Assembly: GCA_038025085.1 (NCBI GenBank)
Contig: CM076144.1
Span: 19,537,501-19,601,500, forward strand
DNA from: Tetragonia tetragonoides
Lineage: Eukaryota > Streptophyta > Magnoliopsida > Caryophyllales > Aizoaceae
Direction: 5' to 3'
DNA: 64,000 bases
Made by a program: the position numbers and the translations under genes. Shown here piece after piece: positions 10,930 to 22,970 of the stretch; position 1 is the stretch's first letter; the number at the start of each line of letters is the position of its first letter. The notes under the pieces were generated by a model. It saw only the letters and a program-made list of their open reading frames with translations, was not told the DNA's origin and ran no database searches.

Positions 10930-13400
10930 GAAATCATTGCCAACAGAATGCAGAAACAGATTGGAGCTAATATATTACCTCTAAGGTCTGATCATGACAC
11001 AGAGTTTGATAATGACAAATTCATAAACTACTGTGCTCAACATGGCATTGATCACAACTTCTCTGCCCCAAGGACTCCCCAACAGAACGGGGTAGTTGAA
11101 AGGAAGAACATGGCCCTGGAAGACATAGCTAGAACCCTGTTGCTAGCTAGTGATCTTTCTAGGAACATGTGGGGAGAAGCTGTCATCACAGCTTGCTATA
11201 TCATAAATCATGCCACGCTAAGGCCTATTTTGAGAAAGACACCCTATGAGTTACTCAGAGGAAGATAGCCAAACATTTCCCACTTTAGAGCTTTTGGTTG
11301 TAAGTGCTATGTACATAACAACGGAAAGACTAACTTGGCAAAAATTGATGTTAGGAGTGATGAGGTTGTCTTTGTAGGTCATGCTCCTCAGAGCAAAGCA
11401 TACAGGGTCCTCAACAAGAGAACTCAGAAAGTTGAGGAAAATGTCCATATTGTGTTTGATGAATCTAATGCTAGTCTTGACTCATTGTTGCAGGATAAAG
11501 AAGACTTTCCAATTGGCCACGCACCAGAAAGGGAAGAAGAAGAAGAAGCATCAGTAGAAACAGGTAATGTTGTGGAGAACGAAACAGGGTCCACACCTCC
11601 AAGAGTCCACACAATGGACTCAGGGGGAACAAATACTCCTGATATGGGAACATCACCCATAGAGGAAGGAGCTGATTAGAATGAAAGTCCAAGTGAGGAC
11701 CCTGTTACCTCTCCACAACAAGATCATCCAGAAAGTTCTAACTTCCAGCCACGGTATTGGAAACATCAGAGCTCTTATCCCATGAATCAAATCATTAGTG
11801 ATATAAACAAAGGGATTCAAACGAGAGCTTGTGTACAGAACTTTATGGATTTCTCTGCTTTCTTATCTTATATTGAACCACATAATATCAATGAAGCTTT
11901 GCAGGATGCTGATTGGATAAATGCAACGCAGGAGAAACTCAACCAGTTTGAAAGGAACAAGGTCTGACACCTTGTTCCTAGACCTGATAATAGGACCATC
12001 ATTGGGACTAAATGGGTGTTCAGGAACAAACTGGATGAGATAGGTACTGTGGTTAGAAACAAAGCTAGATTAGTTGTTCAAGGATACAATCAGCAAGAGG
12101 GGATTGACTATGATGAGACATTTGCCCGTGTTGCTAGAAATGAGGCAATACCCATACTGATAGCGTTTGCAGCTCATATGGACTTCAAATTGCAACAAAT
12201 GGATGTCAAAAGTGCCTTTCTGAATGGGTACCTGAAAGAGAAAGTCTATGTGAAGCAACCACTGGGTTTGAAAGCAATGAGTCCCCTGACCATGTCTATA
12301 AACTTGACAAAGCATTGTATGGTCTGAAACAAGCTCCCAGAGCTTGGTATGAACGTTTGTCAAAGTTCTTGATGGACAATGGTTATCAAAGGGGATGAGT
12401 TGATACAACCCTGTTCTTATGAGCAAAGGGGGAAAGTTTTTTTGTTGTACAAATCTATGTTGATGATATAATTTTTGGTGCAACTAATCAATCTTTGTGT
12501 GGGGAATTCTCTGAGTTGATGATGAGTGAATTTGAGATGGGTATGATGGGTGAGCTTAATTTCTTTTTAGGCTTACAAATCAAACAAATTTCAGAAGGAA
12601 CAATGATTCATCAACAAAAGTATGCTAGAGAGTTGATCAAGAAATATGGCATAAGAAATACCAAGGTCTATGATACACCTGTTGCCACAAATACCAAGCT
12701 TGACTTGGATGCAGCAGAAAAGAGTGTTGATCAAACAGTGTATAGAGGTATGATTGGTTCCTTATTGTACCTAACTGCTAGTAGACATGATATCATGTAT
12801 AGTGTTGGCTTGTGTGCAAGGTTTCAAGCAAACCCCAAAGAGTCACATCTCACACAAGTCAAACGTATCCTAAGGTACCTCAAGGGAACTGAAGACTTAT
12901 GTCTTTGGTACTCTAGAGGAGCTAGCATTGATTTAATTGGCTATGCTGACACTGATTATGCAGGATACCTTGTAGACAAGAAGAGCACATCAGGCATTGC
13001 AACTTTCCTAAGGCCTTGCTTCATCTCTTGGGCATCCAAAAAGCAAAATTCTGTGGCCATGTCTACGGCTGAAGTTGAGTATGTGGCAGCAGCTTCATGT
13101 TGTGCCCAATTGTTGTGGGTAAGACAATAATTAAAATGATTTTGGAATTGATGCAGGTTGTATGCCAATCTTGTGTGACAACACAAGTGCTATAAATATT
13201 TCCAAGAATCCAGTGTAACATTCAAGAACAAAACACATTGACATTAGACATCACTTTCTGAGAGACAATGCAGAGAAAGAATTCATTAAATTAAACTTTT
13301 GCAAGAGGAAGGATCAATTGGCAGACCTCTTTTCTAAACCATTGAGCAGAGAAAGGTATGAGAAACTTAGACTAGAAATAGGCATGATCAATATTACTTA
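10930..13400 (+). pseudogene. Sirevirus A pol remnant (integrase to RNase H)
   Basis: Contains integrase RSDHDTEFDND and APRTPQQNGVVERKN (second D and E of the D,D35E triad), RT with WVFRNKLDE (12016-12045) and YVDDIIFG near 12450-12480, and RNase H with ADTDYAGYLVDKKSTSG near 12945-12990. In-frame stops include TAG 11266, TAG 11677 and TGA 11965. Against copy B, 11677 is CAG to TAG and 11965 is TGG to TGA, both C/G-to-T/A transitions. There are also frameshifts near 12280-12490. The first catalytic Asp of integrase is deleted with the upstream region. It cannot encode an active polyprotein. Confidence 0.88.
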
Positions 13401-13746
13401 GTTGTATGTGCACCCTGTTCCCTCGATGATTGGCTAGAGTGTGTCTACATGTTTTATGTGTGTATATATGTGATCTGTTTGGCCCTTTAAAGCTTTTGTA
13501 TGTCTATACCAGCTAGCGTGTAGTAAAATGCATAACTGTATGACCTGAACTAAAGGACTCACTTTGGTCTATTGATATGTCCCTTATTGTCCTCAAAACT
13601 GTTGTTGTATGAGCCTTAAGACCATTACATGGAACCCTGTTCCCTCAGTCACTCTGCCTCAAGCTAAACTGTTCCTAACGGGCAAATTCAAACGCATTTA
13701 TTGTGTCTGATCTCCTAATTATTAGAGGAGGTTGGGATTATTTCCC

Positions 13747-13754
13747 TATAAATA
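13747..13754 (+). promoter_or_regulatory. Conserved TATA box before Sirevirus A third ORF
   Basis: TATAAATA within CCCTATAAATAGGGGCTAG, 237 bp before the ATG at 13991 and followed by a CT-rich leader-like stretch. The same box lies at nearly the same distance in copy B. This suggests an internal promoter, separate from the LTR; function is inferred. Confidence 0.5.
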
Positions 13755-13990
13755 GGGGCTAGACCATTGTTCTTCATCTTCACAACTCAAATCAGCTCCC
13801 TAAATTCTCTCTGTCTCTAATTCTTCCCGTTAATTCTCTCTCACTCACAAAAATCTTCCCGTTATTCCTTCTCTCTCAGAATTCTCTCTCCTCTCTTCCA
13901 ATTTTTGAATTTTCTTCCCGTTAATTCAAGAATCAATTCCTTAATTCTCGGTGTTTTTCTTATCCGCAAAACCCTAATCCTTGCTATAAA

Positions 13991-15883
13991 ATGGTGAGTG
14001 GAACCAGATCATTAACATCCAAGAAGTCTCTTGCTGAGAAACTCACAGCTGAAACGCCACCTTCCACCACTCCCTTTAAACCCTCTACCTCTACCACAAC
14101 CCCTGCCATGCCTGTCAAATCGACAGCAAGCAAGAGACCTGGTTCTTGTAAACCAGCTCAACCGTCTCCACCGTCTTCACCTGAGCCTCCCACTGATCCT
14201 TTGGGGGGGGGGGAAGGCACTACTCAGGAGAAGACAAGAGCCTCCATCTCTTCTTCCAAGAAGAAAGCCAAGAAAAATGTCACAAAAGGTGCTAGCGTCT
14301 CTGAGCTAGCTGCAGAAGTTGATCCTCTTCTGGATGAAGGAGCTGCAATTGGGGCAAAGTATGTGAAGGAGAAGGGTGAGAAGGGAAAGAAAAAGAAAGA
14401 GGGTGCTGGAAAATCAAAAAGAGAGTCTGAGGGAGAGAAAAAGGAGAGCGAGGGAGGAGAGAAGCCTGAAACAGAGAGCTTTACTGCTCAGGGGGAACAA
14501 GAGTCAGCTGAGGAACCATCTGTTCCCACAGCTGGCCCCAAGAAACCCAAGAAGACCACTGCTGGGTCTTCCAAGAAATAGGGTTCTCATCTCAAGGAAC
14601 CTCTCACAGAACCTGTTCCCACACCACCTCCGTCCAGGAAAAGAAAGACCGTTTCTGAACGGGTCTTGGACACACCTACTGAGACTCCTCCACCTGAAGC
14701 AACTGAGGCTTCTTCCCGTCCTGCTAAGAGGAAGAAGGCCTTAGTCTCCATGCCCTCTGCATCTGCTCCTGCTTGAAACACTGAAAAGAAAAGGAAGATG
14801 AGCCAGGAGGAAATCGATACAAGGACTGCTTAAATCCTCTCCAGATGAAGCATGCCAGGTAAGGTTTGGTGTTTGGATTGGATGAAGGATAATGGGGCTG
14901 GAGATTTTGTTACTAATGTCATATCTCTGGGGTGGGGCACTTTTATGACCACTAGGACTACCTTTCACTATGCTGAATTCAAACAATTTTACTTAAACTG
15001 CACTGTGAAGAAGGGGGTAGTCAGGAGTGAGGTGTCTGGGGTTCCCCTAAAATTCAACGCTTCGAATTTAGGGAAAATCTTGGGAATCCCATGTGAAGGT
15101 TTTGCTGTGTGGGTTAGAGGTGGTGTCTGGCCTGAGTATGATGGAGTTGACCCCCTAGCCATTGTGAGAAAATACTCCATAAATATCGAGGAGGATGAGG
15201 CTAAGAGAGTCAAGGCTGTAGATCTTGTTCCTATACACAAGCTCTACTTTGCACTTGTGTTCAGGACCTTGGTCCCTAGGGAAGAAGCTTGAGAATATTG
15301 CTCAGCCTATGACATGAGCATTATGGACTTGGTTGAACGGAGAAAGAAGGTGAATCTTCCTGCTCTTATGATTCACCACATCGCCTATGTCCTCAGTGCC
15401 AAGAAAATAACCCACTCTCTACCTTATGGGTATGCTCTCACCTTGGTCTTCAAACATTTTGGGGTGCCTCTTTCTGATGGGGCATCACCTACAACTGTGA
15501 ATGAGGTGGGCAAGCAATATTTGAAGCAAATGGGCTTCAGGTTTGATGGGGATCTAGAGGAAGAGGAGGATGAGGAGGAAGTTGGTTCTGAGGGGGAACA
15601 GGGCCCAGAGGCTGTTTCCATGGAAGAAGCGATCATCAGTAGAGCTGCAATGTTTACTACGCTGCAACTGGTTGAGGCCAAGCTCAATAGTGTGACCTCC
15701 AAGCAAGCTGTCTTGGCTCAAAGGGTTGCTGATCTTACTGATGCAGTGACCAAGGCTGATCAGGCTCATCAGAGGAGGCATGATGAGCTTGTTAGGATGC
15801 TGAAGGATGGGTTTGAAGTTGAGACTGTTTCCAATGCTGATGACAACCCCAACCCATCAGACCCTGTTCCTCCCTCTGTCTAA
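13991..15883 (+). pseudogene. Sirevirus A third ORF (env-like position)
   Basis: A single frame of about 630 codons downstream of pol, the position of the so-called env-like ORF of Sireviruses. The N-terminal third is Ser/Thr/Pro-rich then Lys/Glu-rich (KKKA, KGKKKKEG; probably disordered, basic). The middle (14850-15290) contains WGTFMTTRTTFHYAEF and GVPLKFNASNLGKILGIP and resembles the putative plant transposon domain found in many plant TE proteins. The C-terminus (15600-15850) has an acidic run and a heptad-like segment suggesting a coiled coil. I see no signal peptide or transmembrane helix. Stops interrupt it: TAG 14579-14581 (CAG in copy B), later stops near 14775 and 14830, and TGA 15290. 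The role of this ORF in the family is unknown. Confidence 0.75.
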
Positions 15884-16611
15884 GCTGTTTTCTTATCTTT
15901 CTTTTCTCTCTAGGTGTTGTTTATGCTGTAACAATGCCTTCTTTTGTGACTGTGCTATATATATAATAAAATTTTGTCCCTTTTCGCTTATATGATTTGA
16001 CTATTTTCTGGATGGCCTATATCAATAGATTTTTAAATTTGAGCTACTAATTCTTGCATTTGTTTGCATACACTTAAAGCCTGGAGGTGATGGTTGTGAC
16101 ATACTTGCTACGTTTTGGCTTAACTTATCACTATTTTGCATGTTTGACAAATGTCCATGACACTTTTTGATGATGTCAAAAGGGGGAAGAGTGGTGTGCT
16201 TATGATTAGGTTTGATATGATCATGTTTAGGTTTAGTCTAGTTTAATTCTCGTACCTTGTGAACCTATTCAATATGGATGGGTAACACACGATTTTTTAA
16301 CTTCTACTCTAATGGTTTCTGGTTTGAAATTGTGTTTCCTCTGCCTACTCTGATTCTCTAAAGTCTTGTAAGTTGCAACTCTGGTTGCAAAGTTTCTCTC
16401 TGCATAAGTCTCAACGTGATGGATGATAATGTTAAGCTGAAGTTCTTGATTGTAAAGTTGTGAACCCTGTTCCTACTCACCCGTGGTTCTTCTGGTAGGT
16501 TCACAGCAATAGGAAGTCAAGGTAAGCGCTTGAGTTAGTTTTTGTACTCAATTTAATTGGTATCTAGCTTAGATAAGCACACTAGTTTGTCATCATCAAA
16601 AAGGGGGAATT
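15884..16611 (+). other. Sirevirus A 3' untranslated region with repeated PPT
   Basis: Non-coding stretch between the third ORF and the 3' LTR. It carries two purine-tract cassettes preceded by TTTTGATGATG/CATCATC-like motifs: an upstream copy AAAAGGGGGAAG at 16178-16189 and the true PPT AAAAAGGGGGAATT at 16598-16611, directly before the LTR. Repeated PPT motifs are a hallmark described for Sireviruses. Confidence 0.75.
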
Positions 16612-18087
16612 TGTTGGGTTCCTGGTTTTGATGATAACAAACAAAGTGTCCTTATCTATGTGTGAACTAACTATGATGGCAGGTTGACTTAAGGATGCAA
16701 GAAGATACAATGCTCAAAGCATGATTGCTCATGAAGATGCTTGGATCCTAACAAGACATGAATACAGTACAATGTAGTTAAGTGCATTTGTCATTAGTCT
16801 TTATGTACTATGCTTGACTAGTTAGCAAGAGTCTAAATTGATCATGACAAGGGAACAAGGTTGTAGGACTGAGTGCATGCGTCTATGAGTACAGGGGAGC
16901 ATTCTTGTGAACCCTATTCTCTAGGACCAGCACTGCAGCTTGAAGGAACCAAAGGGAAACAACGAGTTGGACCCTGTTTCTTCTAAGCTGTGTATCTGGA
17001 CGAGTTTGCATAATATTGTATTTATTATTTCTACGAATATTTTATGCATTATCATTTTAGATATTCAAAAAATTATTCTTCTGAAGAAATATATTTTATT
17101 TTGGAAAAATGAATATTGCAAAATCGTGTTTTAGACAGAAAAAGTATTTTATTTTGAAAAGATATTATCTTGGAAAAAGTATCTTACTTAATGGCCAAGT
17201 TTATTGTTTAAGGTAAGTGAATTATCTTTTGGAATATTTCTAATTATGTTTTAGAGAGTATATTCTGATAAGTCACTTGCTAGCTGGCCAAGATTTTCTG
17301 TTAAGGTATTTGGACGGTTTTAGAGTATAGGACGAGTTAAGGAAAGATCTTTGATCTTTACTCAAACTCTATCCTATCTTTTGAAGATCTTATCTTTTAT
17401 ATTCTAAAGAGATTTAACCTAATTGGACTGAGCTTTTTAGGCCTGCCTATATAAGGCGTCTGATAGGCTTAGTTGTAGGGTTAAGCTTTGCGTGTATTAT
17501 TGAGATCAGAAACATTTGTGCAAAGCGTTCATTCGTCCAAACCAGATACGTCCAGTACTCACAAGAACAACCTTGAACCCTGTTCCCCGTCCTGGTCAGT
17601 TTGAGTCTTTGCTTAGATTGGTCATTGCATAATAGGTTTTCTGTGGTCTTATTTTGCTTAGTATTGAAGCGTGTAATAGGACAAACAATCTGGTTATTTG
17701 TAATTGCTCTAGCTTAGTGACAAGCGTAGAGTTTCTCTCAGGTCAGTGTGTGACTTGGAGAGATAGGCAATGTATCAGTGACACTGTGTGGTGGTGTTAG
17801 GGTACTGTGATGTATCCTGTGTTTTGGCTCTAGTTATAAGAGAAGTAGTGTGACAAAATCCCAAGTAACAGGGTCGTGGTTTTTACTCCTACTAAGCCTA
17901 TGAGGTTTTCCACGTGAAAAAGTCGTGTGTTATTTATTTTCAGTCTTTACATTCTGTTTCAGCTCCCTACGTAGGAACAACGTCCATAACGTTGTTCCCT
18001 ACCCTGTTCTCAAGTTGCAAAACGCGAGAATGTGGAGTCACTCGATTCACCCCCCTCCCCCCTCTAGAGTATCTTAGGCACTCTTCA
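16612..18087 (+). repeat. Sirevirus A 3' LTR (1476 bp)
   Basis: Runs from TGTTGGG, right after the PPT, to CTCTTCA, followed by the duplication CATGT. A TATATAA box lies at 17448-17454 (GCCTATATAAGG). The U3 is AT-rich with repeats of AATTATCTTTT-like sequence. The final part has G-rich and CCCTGTTC-type motifs shared with copy B. Confidence 0.92.
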
Positions 18088-18487
18088 CATGTCAAGTGCC
18101 CAACTTGAATAAGGCAAACTTTGAAGGTTACTTGGTAGTGGACCAAGTATCTAAAACAACATGCTCACTTGGTCAAGCATCCCGACAGGTTATTAACCCA
18201 GCTCGACCAAATGCTATTCCAAACTTTCGTGGGATCTATAAATAGCCCATCTTAAGACCGCGAAAATCATCATATCCTATGTTAGTTTACTCTGAACCGA
18301 GTTTCAACTCTCTAAAGAGGTCTAGTCTCTATTGCAAGATCTAAGAACTTCTTACTTAGTATTACTAGAGTGATTAATCTTACTTTTGGGAAGATTATTG
18401 AAGGCCTTTGTAAGATTTTCTTTATTCTTCTCTTGTTTTTCTTGGTGAAAGTTAATGACTTTATTATGTTTAGTGGCAAATCCTCTT

Positions 18488-19973
18488 TTAAGAGTGCCTA
18501 AGTTACTCTAGAGGGAGGGGGGGGGGAGAGTGAATAGAGTGACTCCAATTTCTTGCGTTTTGTAACTTGAGAACAGAGTAGGGAACAACGTTATGGACGT
18601 TGTTCCTACGCAGTGAACTGAAACAGAATGTAAAGACTGAAACTAAATAACACAAGGCTTTTTTCACGTGGAAAACCTCCTAGGCTCAATAGGAGTAAAA
18701 ACCACGACTCAGTTACTTGGGATTTTGTCACACTACTTCTCTTATAACTAGAGTTAAAACATAGGATACAACACAATACCCTAACACGACCACACACCGT
18801 CACTGATGTGTTGCCAATCTCTCTAAGTCACACACTGACCTGAGAGAAACTCTACGCTTGTCACTAAGCTAGAGCAATTACAAATAACCAGATTGTTTGT
18901 CCTATTACACGCTTCAATACTAAGCAAAATAAGACCACAGAAAACCTATTATGCAATGACCAATATAAGCAAAACTCAAACTGACCAGGACAGGGAACAG
19001 GGTTCAAGGTTGTTCTTGTGAGTACTAGACGTATCTGGTTTGGACGAATGAACGCTTTGCAAAAATGATTCTGATCTCAATAATACACGCAAAGCTTAAC
19101 CCTACAACTAAGCCTATCAGGAGCCTTATATAGGCAGGCCAAGGAGCTCAGTCCAATTAGGTTAAATCTCTTTAGAATATAAAAGATAAGATTTGTGAAA
19201 AAGATAGGATAGAGTTTAAGTAAAGATCAAAGATCTTTCCTTAATCCGCCCTATGTGATAAAAACCGTCCAAAGGCTTTAATAGAAAATCTTTGCTAGCT
19301 AGCAAGTGATTTATCAGAATATAATCTCTAAAAGATAATTAGAAATATTCCAAAAGATAATTCACTTACCTTAACAATATAAACTTGGCCATTAAGTAAA
19401 ATACTTTTTCCAAGATAATATCTTTTCAAAATAAAATATTTTTTCTGTTTAAAACACGATTTTGCAATATTTATTTTTTCCAAAATAAATTATATTTCTT
19501 CAGAAGAATATTTGTGTGAATATCTAAAAAGGTAATACACAAAATATTCGTAGAAATAATAAATACAATATTATGCAAACTCGTCCAGATACACAGCTTA
19601 GAAGGAACAGGGTCCAACTCGTTGTTCCCCTTTGGTTCCTTCAAGCTGCAGTGCTAGTCATAGAGAACAGGGTTCACAAGAATGCTCCCATGTATACATA
19701 GACGTATGCACTCAGTCCTACAACCTTGTTCCCTTGTCATGTTCAACTTAGACTCTTGCTAAGTAGTCAAGCATAGTACATAAAGACTAATGACAAATGT
19801 ACTTAACTACATTACATTGTCTTCATGTCTTGTTTGGATCCAAGCATTCTCATGAGCAATCATGCTTTGAGCATTACGACTTCTTGCATCCTTAAGTCAA
19901 CCTGCCATCATAGTTAGTTCACACAAAGATAAGGACACTATGTTTGTTATCATCAAAACCTAAGAACCCAACA
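18488..19973 (-). repeat. Sirevirus B 3' LTR (1486 bp)
   Basis: Starts (minus strand) TGTTGGGTTC after the PPT and ends GGCACTCTTAA before CTCTT. It has an intact GCCTATATAAGG box near 19130 (reverse strand). It differs from the 5' LTR by scattered substitutions and small indels, including a longer G run and different bases around the GTTGTTCC motifs near 18590. Confidence 0.92.
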
Positions 19974-19987
19974 AATTCCCCCTTTTT
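19974..19987 (-). promoter_or_regulatory. Sirevirus B polypurine tract
   Basis: On the minus strand AAAAAGGGGGAATT directly precedes the 3' LTR; it is identical to the copy A PPT. An upstream duplicate (TAAAAGGGGGAAG on the minus strand) is at 20394-20406, as in copy A. It primes plus-strand DNA synthesis in LTR elements. Confidence 0.85.
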
Positions 19988-20701
19988 GATGATGACAAAC
20001 TAGTGTGCTTATCTGAGCTAGATACCAATTAGATTGAGTACAAAACTAACTCAAGCACTTACCTTGACTTACCATTGTTGTGAACCAACCAGAAAAACCA
20101 CGGGTAAGTAGGAACAGAGTCCACAACTTCACAATCAAGAACTTCAACTTAACATTATCATCCACCATATTGAGACTTTTGCAGAGAGAAACTTTGCAAT
20201 CAGAGTTGCAACCTACAAGACTTTAGAGAATCAAAGTAGGTAGAGGAAACACAATTTCAAATCAGGAACCATTAGAGCAGAAATCAAAAATTTTGTGCTA
20301 CCTATCCATAGTGAATAGGTTGACAAGATACGAGAATTAAACTAGACTAAACCTAAACATGATCATATCAAACCTAATCATAAGCACACCACTCTTCCCC
20401 CTTTTAGCATCATCAAAAAGTGTCAAGGACATTTGTTAAACATGCAAATAGCGATAAGTTAAGCCAAATTTTAGCAAGTATGTCACAACCATCACCTCCA
20501 GGGTTTAAGTGTATGCAAACAAATGCAAGAATTAGTAGCTCAAACTTAAAAATCTATAAATATAGGCCATCCAGAAAATAGTCAAATCATATAAGCCAAA
20601 AAAGACCAAAAGTTATATATATTGCATAGTCACAAAAGAAGGTATTGTTACAGTAGAAACAACACCTAGAGAAAAAAGAAAGAAAAGAAAAAAAACAAGG
20701 C

Positions 20702-22580
20702 TTAAACAACAGGGGGAGGAACAGGGTTTGATGGGTCAGTGGGATCATCAGCATCATCAACAGGCTCATCAGTTTCGACCTCAAACCCATCCCTCAGCAT
20801 CTTGACAAGCTCATCATGCCTTCTCTGATGAGCTTCATCAGCCTTTGTCACAGCATCAGTGAGATTAGCAACCCTCAGAACTAGATCAACTTGCTTGGAG
20901 GTCACAGAATTGAGCTTTGCCTCGACCAGTTGTAGTGTAGTAAACATGGCAGCTCTGCTAATGCTTGCCCTTTCCATGGAAACAGCCTCTGGGCCCTTTT
21001 CCCCCTCAGAACCAATCTCCTCCTCTTCCTCCTCCTCCTTCTGATCCTCATTAAACTTGAAGCCAGTTTGCTTCAGTTACTGCTTGCCCACCTCATTCAC
21101 AGTTGTAGGCAACGTCCCAGCAGAGAGAGGCACATCAAAGTGCTTGAAGACCAGGGTGAGGGCATACCCATAAGGCAAAGAATGAGTGATTTTCTTTGCA
21201 CTGAGGACATACACAATGTGATGAATCATGATAGCAGGAAGATTCACCCTGCCCTCCTCTCTACCAGATCCATAAGGCTTATGTCGTAGGCAGAGCATGC
21301 TCCCTAGCTTCCTCTCTAAGGAGCAGGGTCCTAAACACAAGTGCAAAATGCAACTTGTGCATGGAAACAAGGTCCACAGCCTTGATCCTAGAGGCCATAT
21401 CCACCTCCATGTCCCGTGTATACTTCCTCAATATAGCGATGGGATCAAGACCTTCATACTCAGGCCACACACCACCCCTAGCCCATTCAGCAAATCCTTC
21501 ACAGGGGATCCCCAAGATTTTTCCCAGATCAGAGGCATTAAATTTGATGGGGACCCCAGATACCTCACTCTTAACCACCCCATTCTTCACAAAGCAATTT
21601 AGGTAAAATTGCTTAAACTCAGCATAATGAAATGTAGTCCTAGTGGTTAAGTAGGTACCCCACCTCTGAGACAAGACATTGGACACAAATTTCCCAATCC
21701 CATTGTCTTTCATCCAGTCAAGACACCATACCTTGACAGTGAAGCATTTTCTGGAGAGGATCTGAGTTGTCCTGGCATCAATGGCATCTGGGTCCTATTT
21801 CTTTTTCTTACCTTTAGAAGCAGCAATAGAGGTTGAGGGAGGGGAGACCAGGGTTTTCTTCTTCTTGGCTGGTTTAGAAGACGGGTCAGCAGTCTCTGGC
21901 TGAGGTGACTCAGACGGGATGTACAAGACACGTGCAGCCGCTGATTTCCTCTTCTTTGGGTGAGTAGATGGTGTAACAGTTGCTGAGACAGGGTCCTGGA
22001 TGGATGGACCCTGTTTCTTTGAAGACCCAGCAGTGGTCTTCTTTGTTTTCTTGGAACCAGCTGTGGGAACAGGTGGTTTCTCAGCTGACCCGTGTTCCCC
22101 CTGAGCAGTGGAGTTCTTTGTTTCAGGCTTCTCTCCTCCCTCGCTCTCCTTTTTCTCTCCCTCAGGCTCTCCTTTTGATTTCCCAGCACCCTCTTTCTTT
22201 TTCTTTCCCTTCTCTCCTTTCTCTGGAATGTATTTGGCCCCTATGCCATCCCCTTCATCCAGAAGAGCATCAATTTCTGCAGCGATTTCAGAAACGCTAG
22301 CTCCTTTGGTAGCGCTCTTCTTGGTCTTCTTCTTGGCAGAAGAAGCCGAAGCCCCTGGTTTAGCAGCACCATCCTTCCCTTGATTTTCAGTGGTGGAGGG
22401 TTTAGGAGATGTTGGTGGTGATGGTGATGAAGGCTCAGCAGGACCCTTGTTGTTTCGTGCTGACGTTTTGACCGGCATGACAGGTGTGGTGACAGGAGTA
22501 GATGAAGTGATGGGAGTGGTAGAGGGTGATTTTTCAGCTGAGGATTTCTTGGATGCAGTAGATGGAGTTCCAGTCACCAT
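20702..22580 (-). pseudogene. Sirevirus B third ORF (env-like position)
   Basis: Same architecture as in copy A. From ATG 22580 the first 261 codons are open (Ser/Pro-rich, then a Lys-rich tract ending GKKKK) and stop at TAG 21797-21795. The same frame continues with WCLDWMKDNGIGKFV and GVPIKFNASDLGKILGIP to about 21280, then a frameshift leads to SAKKITHSLPYGYALTLV in another frame (about 21190). The C-terminal coiled-coil-like part is at 20977-20702. The two copies keep the same domain order and high protein similarity, so the ORF was under constraint before insertion. No membrane segment is evident, which argues against a classical envelope protein. Confidence 0.75.
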
Positions 22581-22817
22581 TGTTATTTATAGCCTGAATT
22601 AGGGTTTGAGAAAAGAAAGAGAGAACGAGAACTGGGGGAGAAGTTTCTTGAATTTAGGGAAGAAAATTCAAAAAATCTTGTGGAGAAGATGAAGAGATTA
22701 GAGAGAAGAAGACAATAACGAGAAGATTTTGTGTGAGAGTGAGAGAGCATTAACGGGCAGAAGAGAGAATTTGGGAAATAATTTGAGTTGTGATGATGAA
22801 GAACAACGGCTAGCCCC

Positions 22818-22825
22818 TATTTATA
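22818..22825 (-). promoter_or_regulatory. Conserved TATA box before Sirevirus B third ORF
   Basis: TATAAATA (reverse strand) in CTATAAATAGGGGCTAG, 238 bp upstream of ATG 22580. Position and flanks match copy A. The leader between the box and the ATG is CT-rich on the coding strand, as in many plant 5' UTRs. Confidence 0.5.
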
Positions 22826-22970
22826 GAGAAATAATTCCAACCGCCTCTAATTATTAGTAAATCAGATGCAATTAAATGCGTCTGAATTTGCCCATTGGGA
22901 ACAGTATTTGCTTGAGGCAGAGTGACTGAGGGAACAGGGTCCATGTATTGGTCTTAAGGCTCATAAAAAA

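Larger units (their letters stand above)
10265..18087 (+). mobile_element. Sirevirus copy A (Ty1/copia), internally deleted
   Basis: Starts TGTTGGGTTCCTGG and ends GGCACTCTTCA (TG...CA) with a 5-bp duplication CATGT at 10260-10264 and 18088-18092. It contains a truncated 5' LTR joined to mid-integrase, then RT, RNase H, a third ORF, PPT and a full 3' LTR. The rest of the 5' LTR, PBS, gag, protease and early integrase are missing compared with copy B. The third ORF downstream of pol and the repeated PPT-like motif support the Sirevirus lineage. It lies within the solo LTR. Confidence 0.9.

Noticed and set aside
11251..11692. Long frames antisense to Sirevirus A pol
   Set aside because: They mirror the coding strand and show no family motif; shadows of the true pol frame.
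14989..15781. Antisense frames over the third Sirevirus ORF
   Set aside because: Low-complexity Ser-rich shadows of acidic and Lys-rich coding on the other strand.
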